64,000 nucleotides of DNA from Nocardioides acrostichi. GTDB lineage: Bacteria; Actinomycetota; Actinomycetes; Propionibacteriales; Nocardioidaceae. The DNA lies in the NCBI RefSeq assembly GCF_015319165.1, contig NZ_JADIVZ010000002.1:547458-611457 (forward strand), in the 5' to 3' direction. Made by a program: the position numbers and the translations under genes. Below the pieces are notes generated by a model, which searched no databases, was not told where the DNA came from, and worked only from the letters and a program-made list of their open reading frames with translations. Shown piece after piece: positions 62,285 through 64,000 of the stretch. Every line of letters starts with the position of its first letter. Position 1 is the stretch's first letter.

Positions 62285-63481
62285 TCAGTCGCCCTTGACG
62301 TTCACCAGCTGCCGCAGCGTGTGCCGCACCTCCACAAGGTCGGCGGCGTCGGCCATCACCTGGTCGATGGGCTTGTAGGCCGCCGGAATCTCGTCGAGGA
62401 AGGCGTCGGTGTCGCGGTACTCGATGCCGACCATCGACTCCCGCAGCTGCTCACGGGTGAACGCCTGCCGCGCCTTGCTGCGGCTGTAGGCCCGGCCCGC
62501 ACCGTGCGGCGCCGACTGCAGGGCCACCGGGTTGCCCTTGCCGACCACGACGTAGGACGCCGTCCCCATGGAGCCCGGGATCAGCCCGGGCCGACCCGCC
62601 TCGGCGTTGATCGCACCCTTGCGGGAGAGCCACACGTCACGACCGAAGTGCCGCTCGCGCTCGGTGTAGTTGTGGTGGCAGTTGATCTCCTCGCTGCGCA
62701 CGACCTCGTCGGCAGACGTGGCCCCGACCCACTCGGCGAACTGCCGCACGACTCGATCCATCATCTCCTCGCGGTTGAGCAGGGCGTAGTGCTGCGCCCA
62801 CTGCATCTGCGCGATGTAGGCGCCGAACTCGTCCGTTCCCTCGACGAGGTAGGCGAGGTCGCGGTGCGGCAGCTCGATCCACCACTTCTCGCACAGCTCG
62901 CGGGCGATGCCGATGTGGTGCTGCGCGATCCGGTTGCCGACGCCGCGGGAGCCCGAGTGCAGGAACAGCCAGACCCGCTCCTCCTCGTCAGCGGTCACCT
63001 CGATGCCCTGCTCGATTCAGTGGGGATTGCCCGCGCCGAGGGTGCCGAGCTGGAGCTCCCACCGCTTGGCGTACCGACCGGGCTCGAAGTCCGCCTGCTC
63101 GGCCTGCACGGTGAGCTGCTCGAGCCGCGCCCGCGTGTGGTCGCGGCTGACCTTGCGGTTGAAGGCACCGGCCGACAGCGGGACGGCGCGCTCGATGGCC
63201 TCACGCACCGGCGTCCGGTTCTGTGGCAGCTGCTCGCGGCTGTACTCGGTGCGGACGGCGATCATGCCGCAGCCGATGTCGACGCCGACGGCAGCCGGCA
63301 TCACGGCGCCCAGGGTCGGGATGACCGACCCCACGGTGGCGCCGAGGCCCAGGTGCGCGTCGGGCATGAGCGCGACGTGGGGGTGGATGAACGGCATGCG
63401 TGCCGTCGTCACCGCCTGGTCGCGGGTGCCCTGCTCGAGGATCGAAGCCCAGCTGATGAGCTTCGCGTTGATCTTCTCCAT
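62285..63481 (-). pseudogene. rtcB: rtcB (RNA 3'-phosphate ligase), interrupted by in-frame TGA
   Basis: RtcB joins RNA 2',3'-cyclic phosphate or 3'-phosphate ends with 5'-OH ends using GTP and manganese. From ATG 63481 the frame runs MEKINAKLISWASILEQG, MPDAHLGLGATVGSVIPT and VGVDIGCGM (Cys71, metal ligand), then LGTLGAGNPH and TGA at codon 155 (63017-63019). It continues in the same frame with IEQGIEVTADEEERV, LHSGSRGVGN, EEINCHHNY and PHGAGR to the normal end, VNVKG. Intact RtcB reads GNHFIE at the break, so four or five codons are inserted and the metal-binding NHF site is lost. A truncated, inactive protein is expected unless TGA is read through; an assembly error is also possible. Confidence 0.85.
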
Positions 63482-63627
63482 GGTCGTGTTCTCTGCTGTT
63501 CCCTCTCGGTTGAGTCCGCCCCCGCTCTCGCAGGCGACGGGCACCGGCCCTCGCCGGCACGCCGCCGACGCTAGAGGTCGCAGATCAGGTTGCACCTGCG
63601 GTTGTGCGTGTGCCACCGAGCCCCACC
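63482..63627. other. Intergenic sequence upstream of rtcB
   Basis: No gene or promoter was recognised. GAGAGGGAACAGC upstream of ATG 63481 on the minus strand could be a weak ribosome site. The repeat array begins at 63628. Confidence 0.4.
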
Positions 63628-63760
63628 GGTGGTTGAGCCGTGAGGAGCGCCAGCGACGAGCGTGTCGAAACCCGGTGGGTGCGGTGGTTGAGCCGTGAGG
63701 AGCGCCAGCGACGAGCGTGTCGAAACCCGGTGGGTTCGGTGGTTGAGCCGTGAGGAGCGC
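63628..63760 (+). repeat. 55-bp tandem repeats, last copy truncated
   Basis: GGTGGTTGAGCCGTGAGGAG starts units at 63628, 63683 and 63738, an exact 55-bp period, each ending GTGTCGAAACCCGGTGGG. The third is cut after GAGGAGCGC at 63760, where foreign sequence begins. The core matches the hairpin repeats at 27.3 kb. Confidence 0.9.
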
Positions 63761-64000
63761 TAGCTGTTCTGATCACGGACGTTAGGCACCGGCGTGGCTG
63801 CTGGACGATGACGAAGACCTCCGGGTGAGGTGTGGAGCTACCACGCACCCACACCTGAATCACCACGGAGGTCGGGGCCTGACCCCGGTTCTTGGACACG
63901 CTGAATCCAGCATCTGGTGCTGGGGAAGCGAGATGATCCGAGAATCATGGCCAGGAAGAACTACTCCGAGGAGTTCCGTCGTCAGGCCGTCGACTTGTAC
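63761..64000 (+). mobile_element. Left part of an IS3-type insertion element, partial
   Basis: Non-repeat sequence starts at 63761 in the middle of the third 55-bp unit, a clear insertion junction. A stem-loop with arms GACCTCCG/CGGAGGTC (63816-63823, 63866-63873) and AGGTGTGG/CCACACCT lies inside; such hairpins can protect transposons from outside transcription. TGACCCCGGTTCTTGG at 63880-63895 resembles an IS3-type terminal repeat, so either the IS starts there and 63761-63879 is another remnant, or the whole is one element. It continues beyond the window. Confidence 0.65.
63947..64000 (+). CDS. IS3-family transposase OrfA, 3' truncated by window end
   Basis: Only 18 codons are visible, MARKNYSEEFRRQAVDLY, which match the start of the helix-turn-helix OrfA of IS3-family elements. 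The gene runs off the window. The call rests on this N-terminus and the terminal-repeat-like sequence 50-65 bases upstream. Confidence 0.7.
   Translation, partial: MARKNYSEEFRRQAVDLY

Noticed and set aside
63017..63019. TGA in rtcB as a selenocysteine codon
   Set aside because: RtcB has no known selenoprotein form, the residue expected here is Phe, and several extra codons beside the TGA point to a mutation.
63628..63760. CRISPR array from the 55-bp repeats
   Set aside because: Units abut without spacers and match a dispersed intergenic repeat elsewhere in the window.

Overview
The window is very GC-rich, densely coded DNA with many GTG starts, stop/start overlaps, CIRCE-type control of groEL and several apparently leaderless promoters. 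This fits a high-GC actinobacterium. The type-2 GroEL, HelD-class helicase, WXG-like secretion substrates and abundant GGTGGTTGAGCC...GTGTCGAAACCC intergenic repeats suggest Nocardioidaceae or a relative (inference; no marker fixes the genus). No rRNA, tRNA or CRISPR array was seen.

Layout. 1-3.7 kb: end of an Ig-like surface protein, a VapBC-type pair whose toxin is broken, then groEL behind a promoter overlaid by CIRCE operators. 3.8-7.4 kb: a FUSC membrane protein divergent from an ECF sigma factor and its membrane partner. 7.4-12.5 kb: molybdo-hydroxylase maturation genes (MocA-like, CoxD, CoxE, XdhC) with a phosphotransferase and a small zinc-finger protein. 12.7-15.6 kb: a four-gene operon resembling a type VII secretion substrate with a possible immunity protein. 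15.6-16.9 kb: a DUF929 thioredoxin-like protein coupled to a VKOR homologue (disulfide formation). 17-22.4 kb: a GAF-domain regulator and an osmoprotectant ABC transporter. 22.7-27.3 kb: coxSLM-coxG of the form II (AYRGAGR) type, served by the upstream maturation genes. 27.3-31.3 kb: large hairpin repeats, 6-phosphogluconate dehydrogenase, an AlkB-like dioxygenase, a GntR regulator. 31.4-32.8 kb: a second small operon of helical, probably secretion-linked proteins.

32.9-46 kb is a coherent catabolic island: a TetR regulator, two carboxymuconolactone-decarboxylase-like proteins, two alpha/beta hydrolases, a complete Liv-type ABC importer, a Baeyer-Villiger monooxygenase with the long N-terminus of the 4-hydroxyacetophenone monooxygenase type, two short-chain dehydrogenases and an aldehyde dehydrogenase. 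Together these would import a ketone or acid, turn a ketone into an ester or lactone, hydrolyse it and oxidise the resulting alcohol and aldehyde. A perfect 12-bp-arm palindrome between the divergent decarboxylase-like and hydrolase genes is the likely TetR operator.

46-55.3 kb: DUF4031 and HD proteins, a HelR-like RNA polymerase helicase, a 44-bp repeat array, serA with two small partners, a secreted sulfatase and a secreted tripeptidyl-aminopeptidase-like hydrolase. 55.4-60 kb: peptidase E-like protein and a compact unexplained cluster (glycosyltransferase 2, a PIG-L deacetylase fused to a NodS-like methyltransferase, an acyl-CoA-dehydrogenase-like protein) divergent from a LuxR-type regulator; this is the best candidate for undescribed chemistry. 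60-64 kb: MarR plus a DHA2 drug exporter, an rtcB gene broken by an in-frame TGA in its active-site region, 55-bp tandem repeats interrupted by mobile DNA, and the first codons of an IS3-type transposase at the window edge.
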